A stretch of 64,000 nt of DNA, taken from the NCBI GenBank assembly GCA_009760855.2, contig WPIO01000001.1, forward strand, positions 20,529,501 through 20,593,500, in the 5' to 3' direction. Under the pieces are notes generated by a model. The model searched no databases and was not told the origin of the DNA. It worked only from the letters and a program-made list of their open reading frames with translations. The stretch is from Cristatella mucedo. Lineage: Eukaryota; Bryozoa; Phylactolaemata; Cristatellidae. This document shows positions 1 through 11,284 of this stretch, piece after piece. The position numbers and the translations under genes were made by a program. Numbering within the stretch: the first letter of the stretch is position 1; every line of letters starts with the position of its first letter.

Positions 1-145
1 ACCTAGCTGCAGAGTTTTGCACCAGGTGCAAGCAACTGATTGCAAATGCCGGTAATCCAGCAAGCAGTGAGTTACAGAAGTCAAGACTGGATGTCGCAAA
101 TTCATGGACCAACTTAGATGTGGTTACCCTGCCTAAAACAGTTAG
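1..145 (-). mobile_element. LINE-B fragment, cut at the window edge
   Basis: Minus-strand match to the LINE-B C-terminal ORF (region of the QLVQNSAARL and RLDFCNSLL motifs). It stops abruptly near 145, where a second copy of the family begins. Confidence 0.7.
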
Positions 146-655
146 ATCCCGAAAAGCAGTTGGTACGATGCTTAGCCTGATGGGGCAGCAGATCTGATAG
201 GTAGGCTGGAGCCAAAGAATGAAGGGACCAAAAAGTGAGCGACTAAACCTTTAAGTGAATGCGTCGTTTCACTGGTAGCCTGTGCAGGTTGGCGAGAAGT
301 GATATAATATGGCAACGGCGACGCTCACGACAGACAAGCCTAGCTTCAGAGTTTTGTCCCAGCTGTAAGCACCTGTCTGCACAGGCCGGTAGACCAGCAA
401 GCAGTGAGCTATAGAAGTCAAGACGGGATGTCACAATTGCGTGGACCAACTCTGATGTGGTATCCCTGCCTAAACAAGCCCGAATTTGAGCAATATTTTG
501 TAGCTGAAAGTAGGCAGACTTGATTGTCGAGCTGATGTGGTCGTCAAATGAAAGGTGGCTTGGAAAAATGACACCTAGATTTCGTTCAGATTCAACAGGA
601 GATATGCTGGCAGAGCCGATCTTGAGCGTTAGCCTTTCCAATTTCTGAATCACAC
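146..655 (-). mobile_element. LINE-B C-terminal fragment
   Basis: An open frame on the minus strand from 653 to 243 reads KLERLTLKIGSASISPVES, then DDHISSTIKSAYFQLQNI and the C-terminal motifs. It is truncated on both sides. It overlaps in content with the fragment at 1-145, so the two are separate copies or a tandem duplication. Confidence 0.75.
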
Positions 656-689
656 TTGGGTGAACTTAATGGAACGTGCAAGGCAAGTG

Positions 690-820
690 TCACCTTAAAA
701 TCGGAAGACCTCACCCTCAAGATTGGTGCATCAAGCATCGCAAACGTAACACCCATCCTTAATCTGGCCGTGCAGTTCGAAAGCGATTTGTCGTTGGATT
801 CGCATATTAAGCTTTCGCTG
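690..820 (+). mobile_element. Short LINE-B fragment in opposite orientation
   Basis: Plus-strand frame EDLTLKIGASSIANV followed by FESDLSLDSHIKLS matches the spacer just after the LINE-B reverse transcriptase, about 35 bases beyond the same segment on the minus strand at 655. This makes a short imperfect inverted repeat. Confidence 0.6.
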
Positions 821-889
821 CATGCTACATTGTTTACCGTTAGCACTCAGTTTTTGTTTCCCATGCAGGTAGTTTTAATTTTCTAGGAT

Positions 890-2440
890 AGAGATGATCA
901 ATAATAATTATTTTTATTTACAATATTTTTGGTTGCATACGACCCGTTCGAAACATCTCACAAACTTCTAAATTAGCGATCTCGAGTTCAGCTGAGTAAC
1001 TCGTAAACCCTGGCGCTTAGAGGAGGAATTACTTCTATCAAGGAATTCTTCTGTAGGTTTCAACGGATGCATTCTTTTCTGTCTATTTGCTTTCATCGGT
1101 TTTAGCAGCACCCTCGGTGGATATAACTAAGAAAATGATTGGAAAAGTCGAATGCGGCCCCAGTCAAAGCATCTTATTTCTTGAAAGCTTGTCATCAAAC
1201 CAGATGCTTTAGTCCAGTTTAGAGTATAATAGTATGTTTGTATGCTAGTGCTTGCATGATAGTTCGTAGTTTATATGCCCCATTTCCGCCTCTGTAAAGT
1301 CCTTAGAAAGAAATGTCTATCTAACGATGCCACAAAAATTTTTGCTGTTACTATTATTATTAATCCAATCATTGATAAATGAAGATGCACTCGTATCCCT
1401 ACAGTGTTAGAGACGTTGAAAGTCAGAATATGGCACAGCGAAAAGGATGCAAATTTTTTTACGGATATCCCATTAAATCGGTAACAATGTCTTGTTCGCT
1501 TTATCGCGGCACAACGGCAGTGCTATCAGAAATGGAAGACACTTGCACTACACTGTCAATTGCACTACTATGACAGTATTTCGGCTTTCGTCACTAGGAG
1601 TTGTACTGTTGTTAAAGATGGAATTTTCTAACCATTGATCATCACAGTTCAGCTTCTTATTTTTCGTTTTGATATATTCATGATGAAATTAGCGTAGACG
1701 TTTGAATATAGCAGCCAAACTAGCGAACTGCAGCAAAGAAGAGGCGAAAGAAGAAAGAGGGCGGCAGACCGATAGAGAAGTGGAGAGAGATAGGGGGCAT
1801 TAGCACGTCGTGCGAATAAAAGGGGAGTTTAATTACAATATAGATATACCGGTATAACTGGCTGTATGGTTCCTTGCCCGGGATTTCAGCAATCCTGAAA
1901 ATGATTTATAGGTCGCTAACGTGTCAAGAACGTGAGCTTGGTGCTACATTAACACAACACACCACATCTGAGGCAGAGCCAATTACGGCGTGCACAAATA
2001 TGCTACATCTAGATGAACTTACCGAGGATCGCAATGATGTAATGCCACCCAGACCTAGCGTCAGTTGTTTGACGCTATCGAGAAACGCGGCGGCCATGAA
2101 AACATCAGTTCCTTCGCAAGTGTATGACTGGGCAAGCGCTACCACAAGTGATCCTGCAAAAAATTATAAGTGAACCATTGACAAGGTCGGTCAAATTTTT
2201 CATTTTTAGCAACCCATTTATGTATTCCTATACATTTCTGATGCCTGACATAGTACTTCTTACTTTGATGAACGGTGAGTAAAGCCGTCAACTTAAGTAG
2301 TGACGAGTTCAGAATTAATAAGTAAGGCAAATACTGATGGCTAGTCTCGGAGAAGCTCTGCCGTTAGATAAGTGGTGCGATGGCAGTGGAATGGTGTCTG
2401 GCTAGTTTCAAGAATTCTCTATATGATCTGTCACCAGGAT
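890..2440. other. Unassigned AT-rich sequence
   Basis: Short open frames (up to about 100 codons, for example 1874-2173) have no splice context or family motif. A GA-rich patch lies at 1738-1795. Nothing else seen. Confidence 0.5.
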
Positions 2441-2449
2441 GTAGAGAAG

Positions 2450-2530
2450 TCCGGTGCTCTAGAATATGATAAAGTTATTTGAATTAATAAGTCTGGTGCT
2501 CTTGAGTATGATAAAGTTATTTGAATTAAC
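2450..2530 (+). repeat. Tandem duplication of about 42 bases
   Basis: The unit GTCCGGTGCTCTAGAATATG...TTTGAATTAATAA is repeated once directly with a few mismatches. Confidence 0.8.
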
Positions 2531-2594
2531 TATAGGGCAGCCGGATGTCAACTGGGTGCACGAATTAAAAGAGGCTTACTTCCCCTCGGTCGGA

Positions 2595-2890
2595 AGCTGC
2601 CTCATATATATGCTGCCACGGCTTGGCTCCTCCATATCTAGCTGAATTGCTGCACCAGTTTTAGCCTCCCTGTGCTCTCAGGTCCTGTAAGCACAACGAA
2701 TTAGCTGTTCCATTCCTCCACTTAAAGACCGTTGGCGACAGAAGCTTTAGCTCTGCAGCTCCACGACTGTGGAACTTGCTTCCACGATTCTTACGCAAGG
2801 ACAACTACTCTCCTGCTGCCAACTGTGGCACATTCTTTCCAGCGGTTCTGAGCTGCTACTCCCATACTTACAAGTCACAATTTCTGAAGC
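2595..2890 (+). mobile_element. LINE-A 3' fragment
   Basis: Nucleotide match to the LINE-A C-terminal coding region (HGLAPSYLVELL, then LRLKTIGDRSFSSA and RLWNSLPQFLR in the reference copy). Frames are broken; no tail is visible. Confidence 0.75.
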
Positions 2891-4000
2891 CTACTGATAA
2901 ATTTTCTGCTTTTTAAAAACCGTACCAGAAGTTGAAAGCGCATATAATATACATACTTTTCAGAACACCAATCAATGTATGGATAAGTAAATCGAAGAGA
3001 AAAATCATTTAGCAAACCAGTAAGGATCTAGATAAAGATTCACTTACAGCCAACATTTATCATTCGCTTTCAGAATGTAGCTAGTCTTTAAGACCCTGCA
3101 TGTATTCTAGTGTCGCGTGGCGAATGGAAACTCTGTAGAGCATTCAGCTTACAGACGCACGAGTAAGATACTTTAGAACTGACAAAGACCAGAAGCAGGA
3201 CCAAGATTATCTAGAAACTTTGAATGACAGAAGCATGTGTAAGATCCTCTTGAAACTTGGACTCACAGAAGCATGTAATCGATACGGTAGAGATTTAAAT
3301 TTGCAGAACCATGTGCAAGAGGTCTGGAGGTCATGCAGTATGGATCGTATGGGTTACCTTAGGCCGTAACTATACGAGCTAGGACTTTTTAAGTATTTAG
3401 CTATCGCCATCTTAGTTTACTGTTGGTTATAACAGTCCATAGTTTATGCCTTGACATTACGCAGCCCACTAGCTTATTCACTTTGTTTATGACCTCGAAA
3501 TATTTTGCTTGCTTGCAGTCTGGCAATAAGGATGTGTCTCGCTGGTGGTCTACTGTTTACTGTTAGGAGGTATGCAGTGTTGCATGCTTGTGGGAGCTGG
3601 CGGACAAACTTAATGGTATGAAAGCCGATTTTGGGCATGCGAATTTGGCCGGTGAAAAGCAACTAGAGACGTAAAGTTAGTATAGCTCGTAGACTAATAT
3701 ACACACGCGAATGATGTCACTCACCTCTTTTGACTAGCAAAATATTTTCACCGCCGTCTTCCACCAGATCATATTCTTTACCGTTGGAAGACGTCGTCAG
3801 GCTTATTTTATAGGTAGCGTCTTGGTAATGTGCTAAGTTGAAACTCGACCTAACCTAAACGACAATAATGGTTTCATTTTCGAATGAGACCAGCTTTGAA
3901 TAGACCATCTGCTAGAAAAATAACTGGCTGAGTAATCTTGCGGACGAGTTCGTTATGTCGACGCAGCATAGCCAATCAGTCACTAGCAATTGGGCCAACT
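2890..4000. other. Unassigned sequence
   Basis: Imperfect internal similarity in 3120-3320 (phrases like CTTTAGAACTGACA...AGAAGCA) suggests a weak degenerate repeat. No gene seen. Confidence 0.4.
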
Positions 4001-4004
4001 TAAC

Positions 4005-4120
4005 CTGATTTTCTCTTCACATATTCTCCCTTTGCAGCAAATGTAAAGCGCCTAGAGAGTGATTGAGTTATCTGAGGGGGCTTTATCAAGTTCATTATTA
4101 TTATTATTATTATTAATATA
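4005..4120 (+). mobile_element. LINE-B 3' tail
   Basis: About 115 bases of LINE-B 3' UTR with the conserved stem-loop (AAAGCGCCTAGAGAGTGATT) and a (TTA)n tail. No coding part. Confidence 0.75.
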
Positions 4121-4589
4121 TTAGTCTTTTCTCGCTTCAATTTTTCTTTTCATATTAACTGTGTGCACATGTGAAGTGCATCTATACAATCAGTGGTCAG
4201 TAAGAATTTCGACATCACTGTTATTTCATAAACCTCTTGCAGCCTGGGCTTGAAGCTTGCAGCTTGAAGTCGTGGAAAGTTCAAGGATGTCTCTGCTCCG
4301 TTTTACAGGGCCAAAGAAAGCCAATGGTTTGACCTGGTGGCCTAACTCAATCTCCTACTTGAACTCCAGGAGTAATTTCAGTGACTAAATGGTCGCATCT
4401 AAGCAGTGTCAGGAGAGAAATAATGCTGTAAATTGTTTTCTGTCAAACCAGACAAACAATCTTGAGCTCTAATATTTAATGCAGCAAACACTCAACTTAT
4501 AATGTGACAAAGAAAGGCTGCGCCTTTTTGGCTAGGAACCGAAAGGGAAGAAATGACCTTCTCAGAGATTCATTTAGAGTCTCTCGTAG

Positions 4590-5130
4590 AGTCTCTCTGG
4601 CAGTTCTGCTGGATCTCTCAGCAGCAGTCTGATACGGTCATACAATTCTTTTGTGGTGTCCATCATCTCACCTAGGCATCACTTACAATGCACTGTCATA
4701 GTGTCCTATTTAAAAGTGACCTTCCACTAGATGGGGTCATTAGCTTTATAGTCAGTCTGCCTACTTTCAAAAAAGACCCAAGCAAAAATTTGAACCGTCA
4801 CAAATTAGGATATAATAGCCATGCTCTCCATGCATTTTCATATCCCGACTAGACATTCATAACTCGCTGGTGTCTTGCTTTAGATATTGCAAGCGCTTGG
4901 TGCAAAACTCTGTAGCTAGATTTATCTGTTGTAAGCCTTTCAACAGCCGTTTCGCACCTTAGCTCACCAACCCGCACAAGCTCTTTTTCAAGCAGCCATT
5001 TCACTTCGAGGTTTTGACAATCAATTTTAGGTTCGTTCATTCACTTCTTCTAAACTACCTATCGTAATTACTTCCTAATCAGGCCTGCTCATGGTCGTCT
5101 GATACAAGTCATTTAGTTCGTCTCAACAAA
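4590..5130 (+). mobile_element. LINE-B, very degenerate RT-to-C-terminal copy
   Basis: AVLLDLSAA at 4600-4625 marks the reverse transcriptase palm. Later pieces resemble the spacer (near 4720-4760) and the C-terminal region (4885-5130). Large deletions and stops; recognised only in pieces. Confidence 0.55.
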
Positions 5131-6340
5131 CATCTCACGACACGGAAGAAATAAAATAAGCTAAAAACCACCTGCTCCTCATGGAATTCGTTCTGTCTGT
5201 GTACATTTTCCTTAGAATGCTTGTAGGTGTGACATAAGAAATGTTGTCAGTTAATCAATCGATATGCCTTCTTTCCAGCATGAGCACAAGTGCATGAATA
5301 GAGATTTAATTCGATTAAATATTATACCAAGAATCACCATTATCGCTGGTATTATTTCTGCAAATAGCAATTGCTACATCAGAAAAGACCTACAATTTAT
5401 CTGTATAGCGCTTCAAGAAGATTTAACATCCATCAAGGTGCTATACGCGTGCCGCAGGGCTCGTGGTCAAATGTGAGCACTTTAACTCAGCCAAACCAAA
5501 AGTAAATAGTTGCGTAGGACGGCTGTAAATGACAAGCAGAGTTGTCAGCAGACGAGATGATGTCGGTGATTGTGAATACCGATGCAAGCAGCTATTCCAA
5601 AGAAATGAGTTACCCGTGTCCTTTAGAAAGCAGACAGTTGGTTTAGTCAAAATGCTGGGCCATTGGAAGCTGTCACGGCTTTCTCATACTTCCGTCCAAA
5701 TACTTTTTCGTTTGGACATAAAGATGCTGACCAAAATAAGCTGCTTTACCAATGAAATGTAATTAGATTAGAACATGTTACAATGAAAGCAATTCGCTTA
5801 ATAAATAGTTATTCGTGTTATGAATTTCCCACTGATATGATAGGCGTACACATTTGAAACAGATTCATCACATGCTGCTCACCCAGCCTGTCCGTTGTGA
5901 ATGCTTGATATCGGCGCTGGTGTTAAACACGAATGCTCGGCAGTCCACTACAGAGCTGTTGCCATCAGTAGCATCGGTAGCAATTTTTAGGTAAATTAAG
6001 GCTTCAAAAAGAGCAGTACCATTACCTACAAAATGCATCATGCAGTGATTCAAATATATTTAAAACATCATCTCGCGCCAGTACAAGCCTATGCGAATGT
6101 ATCCCAACGATCACTGTAACGGCTTGAGACAGCAATGAAAATCTATCGCAAGGAATTAAAAACGTAGGTTCTTTCTACAGTTTTTAGGCATGTGTGTCAT
6201 AGCATTTAGTGAAAAGCTGTGTATTGGCATGTTTATGTCTGTGCAGCTATTTGCAAGCATGCAACAAGAAGTGTCATGGTGAGCACATCGATAGATGAAA
6301 CGCGACCAGCTCAATGTTTTTTTATAGGAATCAGCGACTA
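5130..6340. other. Unassigned sequence
   Basis: Only short open frames with no recognisable product. Confidence 0.5.
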
Positions 6341-6344
6341 ACTT

Positions 6345-6490
6345 GACTCATTTGGCCCAGCGGTTAAGATGCTCGCCCCGATCAAGGTTTGGCCGAGGTC
6401 GTGGGCTCGAGCCCCGTGGCGTATGTGTGAAGTGCCTGAATAGAGACCTAGGTTCTCTTAGGGCGCTGTACAAATGAATTATATTTTTTT
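6345..6490 (+). mobile_element. SINE1, tRNA-derived
   Basis: A tRNA-like head with A box (TTGGCCCAGCGGTTAAGATG) and B box (GGGCTCGAGCCCC), then a 3' body (GCCTGAATAGAGACC, TTCTCTTAGGGCGCT) ending in ATGAATTATA and T-rich sequence. The 3' body resembles the LINE-B 3' stem-loop. Non-coding, about 140 bases. Confidence 0.8.
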
Positions 6491-7570
6491 TATTAAGAAG
6501 GTGGATCCTCGAAGGAAGCATTTGCACTCGGTAATGAGCATGTGCAGCAAGAATGTGGCTTCTGTGATATCAGAATGAGACCCAAATCTTGTGCTCGAGA
6601 CAGTCCCGGTTCACTGTGTGAATCAATGTGTGTGTTATAAGTGTAAATTTGGTTTCAAGTTGCAACCGCAACTTCTGCTGTGGTCAGCGATCAGAGAGCA
6701 TATTCACTGAATGGTGTATGTAAGTCCCGGCAATTAGGTGAAACCATGAGCCGTCCGATAGGTCTATGGCGGCAAACCGCGAATGACTAAATGAGCAAAT
6801 GAAGCACAGATTTATCAAATACAGAGCGATTGCACCGCGGCAGCAATTTGATGTCTAAAGAAAGTTTTGAATTTTGCGCACTAACCTGCCAAAAAACAAC
6901 TTGCCATTAGAGTCCAGTTCCACGCCACACTGAGAATGGACAGTGAAACCAGAGACGGAGTGAAATTTGTCACTTTGAGTGCACCCGAAAGCTCAGACGG
7001 TTTATTATCGCAACCTGTGAAATAAAGAGGAAATGCTGCTTACAGCCCTAAATTAAAGACGTGCACCGTCTCTATTGGTTTGATTGAAAATAACTAATTC
7101 TTGCTAAATAATTGAACACTCACCCATTATTTCTTCAAGGAAGTTCCCCTAAAAGATGCAAACAAACACACGTAGAAGTAATATAAAAGCCGGGGTGTTA
7201 CTTTTTGTAGCACATTTACTCCTTAAAAATCAAAATTTGCCAATAAGTCGCTCACCTTAGAGACTGAGGCGGAGCCTGATAAAACAGCACGCTGTAGAAG
7301 CTATACCGAGGCTACACCGAGTGGTATAGAGAATATGCATTCAGGCTAGCACTTTTGCACGTATCATTTTCTCTATCACCTATTTGGCTTGCGGAGTGCA
7401 CCCTCTACTAATTAGAGATGAGAGCCCACTTTTTTGCTGCATTGCATTTGGCCTGCACACTGGTGGCACAATTTTCAAGTTTTCATCTGACTCTTTAGAC
7501 TTTTTGCCTTAGAACAATAATTTATGCCGCAATGAGTTTTCTCTTCCAAAAGTTCTGATGAGTTATTCAC
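6490..7570. other. Unassigned sequence
   Basis: No gene or repeat recognised. Confidence 0.5.
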
Positions 7571-7574
7571 TCAC

Positions 7575-7740
7575 TGCAGATTGATATACTTGATATAGTT
7601 GGAGGGGGTACGGAGATTGATATACTTGATACAGTTGGAGGGGGTACGGACATTTCCCCCATGGAATATTTTTCCCCGGACATTCCCCCGTACATTTCCC
7701 CTTTGGGGTAGGGCATTTCCTCCCCTCCTGTATGAAAATG
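7575..7740 (+). repeat. Tandem 38-base repeat and GGACATTTCCCC motifs
   Basis: GATTGATATACTTGATATAG...GGAGGGGGTACGGA occurs twice. It is followed by a run of short motifs like GGACATTTCCCCC. Related motifs appear inverted at 8875-8970. Confidence 0.75.
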
Positions 7741-7819
7741 TCATGATATAAACTTTCTTGTTTACATATCGTGTACAAATATTGTATAGTATATAACATG
7801 TAACATATTCCTACGTTAT

Positions 7820-8100
7820 ACTCATTAGAAATGCAGTCGCAGCGGCCCTGATTTTCGGCAGACCACCAAGTGCAAGGTCAAAGCTTTGCCCCGGGCGGCC
7901 AGCAGCAGCCGCTCGCGGCTGCTCTCGGCGGCAGCCGCGAGCGCGTAGCAGTATCCTCGGCCGCCATCGACGCCACCGCCGCACCGCCGGCAACCGCCCG
8001 TCCAAAGCTCACCGCCGCTGCAGCAGTCGGTGCTGCACCGGGCGTCGCTCGCCGACCGCCTCCGTCGGTGGTGCTATCGAGTCACCGCTTATACTGAGTT
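7820..8100. other. GC-rich island with an Ala/Pro-rich open frame
   Basis: About 280 bases of high GC in AT-rich DNA. The plus strand is open from about 7870 to a TGA at 8097 (for example GQQQPLAAALGGSRERVAV), without an ATG at its start. An exon, a retrocopy or a CpG island are possible; I cannot choose between them. Confidence 0.3.
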
Positions 8101-8138
8101 GTTTTATTTCAATAGAGCGTGAACTTCATTTTATCTTG

Positions 8139-8141
8139 TAC

Positions 8142-8179
<38 letters not shown>
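8139..8179. repeat. (TA)n(CA)n microsatellite
   Basis: Pure TA then CA dinucleotides, abutting the left end of the DNA transposon remnant. Confidence 0.95.
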
Positions 8180-8181
<2 letters not shown>

Positions 8182-8827
8182 CCGTCCCTCGCCACTTCAC
8201 GCTACGATTTTCGCGGCTTCACAGTGTCGCGGTTTTTTCAAATATCTTCATTAAAAAGTTGATCGAGATGGTGAAAATGATACAGCATGCGCTCGTCTGT
8301 GTGAGTCAATTACTACACACCCCTGCAACACAATTAAAATTAAAATTACCGTACGTATGGGCTGTTGGTCTATTTATTCGAGTACCCCCACAAATTCTTC
8401 AAAGTCAGATGCAGCCTCGTTGAGAGCAGTAACCTTTTTCTTCTTTGCCGTTCAGTACACCTCTTCATCATCCTCGAACAAATTGCAGTATTTTCACAAG
8501 TTAGTGGTTGTGTGTAAAAACTGCGTGTGTGTAACTAAATGTACACTAATAATAATACGATATTTGTTACGTCTAATACGCCTTATTATCCCTTACTTTG
8601 TCTAATATATTGGGGTAATACGGCGGTAATGGCGACTAAAAGGGTGTTTTTTCACGTCCAGAAGGCTTTAATAATATTAAAACCAAATTAGAGGGTCGTG
8701 AACAGGTTTTCTATGCTCCAGTTACGAAAATATTTGATTTATAAATAAACAATCATACTTCGCGGAAATTCATCTATCCCGGCAGAGTCTGCAACCGATT
8801 AACCGCGATAAACGAGGGCTGACTGTA
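8178..8827 (-). mobile_element. Tigger/pogo-like DNA transposon remnant
   Basis: The right end on the minus strand reads CAGTCAGCCCTCGTTTATCG and continues GCGGTTAATCGG. The left end reads CAGCCGTCCCTCGCCACTTC, with TTTTCGCGG repeats inside. Both match the general form of pogo/Tigger terminal repeats. TA lies at both borders, the usual target of this superfamily. Inside, the minus strand still encodes an acidic C-terminal tail (LFEDDEEVY, stop, KKKKVTALNEAASDFEEFVG) like that of pogo-type transposases. At about 650 bases it is a deletion derivative with no DDE catalytic core. The family call rests on recollection of typical ends, not on a search. Confidence 0.6.
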
Positions 8828-8874
8828 TATATCTTTATTCTTAGTTATACATTCTTCAACATAGTGGGAAAACG

Positions 8875-8970
8875 TTTTACCCCGGGCAAACGTTCGGGGA
8901 AACGTCCAGGGGGAATGTCCTACCTGGGGGAAATATCCAGGAAAACGTCCAGGGGGAAATGTCCTAAAGC
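8875..8970 (-). repeat. Inverted array of GGACATTTCCCC motifs
   Basis: On the plus strand GGGGGAAATGTCC and GGGGAAACGTCC units recur four to five times. The orientation is opposite to 7650-7740, and the transposon remnant lies between the two arrays. Confidence 0.7.
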
Positions 8971-8979
8971 CACTTGGAG

Positions 8980-9925
8980 GCACAGGGTTATTCATTAGCT
9001 TCCTGTTTTCGCATGTCAGGAAAGCACAAAGCCCCAAGTTATGCCCATGAAAATTTGTTAGAAAAGTAGCAGACCGCTCCAGCCCATGAACATGGTCTCT
9101 CTTGCCAACCGGTAGAACGATTCAGTCACGCTTCGTCATTTGATCTTCTTTAAAACCTTCACCAATTAATATGCCTTCACCAAATTTTAAAATAATGAAG
9201 CGAGTCGAGTATTTATCCTTGGAAGTTATAAAGCAGTGCCATGTATTTTAATCTTTAACTCTAAAAATCCACAAATACTACGTGTTTTCAATAGCATTCA
9301 CCAGAGAGTTTCTTATAGCGCACTCAAAGCCTGAGCGGCAGTCGGTAAGCGTCATATTCGTTAGGACTGGACGCCTATTCCTTGGCGTAGAGACCAATAA
9401 AGTTTCCTTTATAGCAGACGTCGTTGGTATGAGTATGTTAAGTACTGTAATGCATTTTGGTTTGAATGAACTAATCGCGTTCTAAACCAACCATTCAACA
9501 GAATTACAAATATCCCGGAAAGTTTCAAGTACTACGCGTATAGCATTTAATAGCCGCAACTAGCTGCAGAAGAGTCTTTCGCAAAGCGCGCTGCAAGAGC
9601 ATAAAACCTCTATCCAAGTGCTTGCAGCTTGCTGCAACCACATCAATAACTAATAGTTAATTAAGAGCACAGTATCGTGCTTCGACAAGTATGTACAAGC
9701 AACCAAGCATTATGCTTGTTTGACCAAACTTACGAAAGCACACAGTAAGAAACGGCGGGGGGCCGCTAGTCATTAGAACCTCTGCTTAGTGGTGCGCACC
9801 TGATCGTCCACTGGCGAGAATGCAAAGCTCACAAGAACCGAAAAAAGAGTTTCAAAGGCGTACAGAAAAAGCTAAGGGGAACCGATGGAGCACTAGCCGA
9901 CATTTAATGTATACGCTGTAAATGC
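8980..9925. other. Unassigned sequence
   Basis: A 67-codon open frame at 9282-9485 has no family signal. Otherwise nothing recognised. Confidence 0.5.
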
Positions 9926-9929
9926 ACGC

Positions 9930-10890
9930 GGTGACGGAAATAAGCAAACCCAGTGTGATTCAGAGATTGGAAAGGCTGACTCTCAAAATTGGCTCTGGCA
10001 GCATATCTCCTGTTGAATCAGCTCGAAATCTAGGTGTCATATTCCAAAGCGACCTCTCGTTAGACGACCATATCAGCTCCACAGTCAAATCTGCCTATTT
10101 TCAGCTTCATAACATTGCTAAAATTCGGGCTTGTTTAGATAAGGATACCACGTCCAAGTTGGTCCATGCATTCGTGACATCCCGTCTTGACTTCTGCAAC
10201 TCATTGCTTACTAAACTACCAGCATGTGCGATCAGGCGATTGCAGCTGGTGCAAAACTCTGCAGCTAGGCTTATCTGTCGTGAGCGTCGCAGTTGCCACA
10301 TTACTCCACTTCTCGCCGACCTGCACTGGCTACAAGTCAAGCAAGGGATTGGCTTCAAGGTTTTGTCGCTCACTTTTAGGTCCCTTCATTATATGGCTCC
10401 AGCCTATCTCTCCGATATACTCCCCCATCAGGCCAAGCATCGTACCACCCGCTTTTCGGAATCCATTAGTCTACAAATACCTCGTACAAACCTTAAATCC
10501 TTTGGAGACCGTGCATTTAGTTCGTATGCTCCCAAAGCCTGGAACTCCCTCCCGACCTGCGTCAGAACATCCCCTGACCTGACCACATTTAAAAGGAACT
10601 TAAAAACACACCTATTTAGGACAGCATTTAGTGGGTCCCTGTGATTCGTCCTTCATGTGCTTATGCTTACTGACACTGTGCATGCTGCCAATAACCACAT
10701 TTGCATGCTGACCCTGTGCATGTCACCCCTAACCATATTATTCATTATGTTTTTTTAAGCATGATTTTACTTACCATTCAATTGCATTTCACTTTGCAAC
10801 AAATGTAAAGCGCATAGAAAGTGATTAAGTTCTCTGAGGGCGCATTATCAAGTGCATTATTATTAATATTATTATTATTATTATCATTAA
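9930..10890 (+). mobile_element. LINE-B, 5'-truncated copy with intact C-terminal ORF
   Basis: An ORF to 10644 of about 240 codons begins in the spacer after the reverse transcriptase (IQRLERLTLKIGSGS) and contains LDFCNSLLTKLPACAIRRLQ, LADLHWLQVKQ and APKAWNSLPTCVRTSPDLTT, the conserved C-terminal region of CR1/L2-type LINEs. The 3' UTR, stem-loop (about 10807-10850) and ATT-rich tail follow. The element is truncated upstream, so it has no catalytic domain. With the 43362 copy it is the best-preserved LINE-B C-terminus in the window. Confidence 0.85.
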
Positions 10891-10959
10891 GCAAGCACCA
10901 GACTTCTGGTGCACACGAGCCGTAGGCCCGGTCCTCGAACGATTACCAAAAAAAAATGC

Positions 10960-11095
10960 AGGGTTAGGCGAGATGACTGTAAGTCAGGCAGCGAATGGCG
11001 GGACAGCACACTGGAGGAGCAAAAAGGTGGGCTAGGCAGGCTGGCGGTGCAAGCGAGTGAGGCTACCTGTTGGCCAGAGAGAGGATCTTAAAGTC
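10960..11095 (-). mobile_element. LINE-C fragment
   Basis: Nucleotide match to 19895-20010 (GCAAGCGAGTGAGGC, CTGTTGGCCAGAGAGAG). It marks the left edge of the first duplicated block. Confidence 0.55.
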
Positions 11096-11155
11096 AGTGC
11101 GACGTTAGCTCGGGAGCCAGCTATCTCAGAATCTGCCATTCCCCTCGCTTTCCCA

Positions 11156-11158
<3 letters not shown>

Positions 11159-11194
<36 letters not shown>

Positions 11195-11204
11195 TCTCTC
11201 TCTC

Positions 11205-11280
<76 letters not shown>
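11159..11280. repeat. (CT)n microsatellite
   Basis: About 120 bases of CT with two short interruptions. Confidence 0.97.
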
Positions 11281-11284
<4 letters not shown>

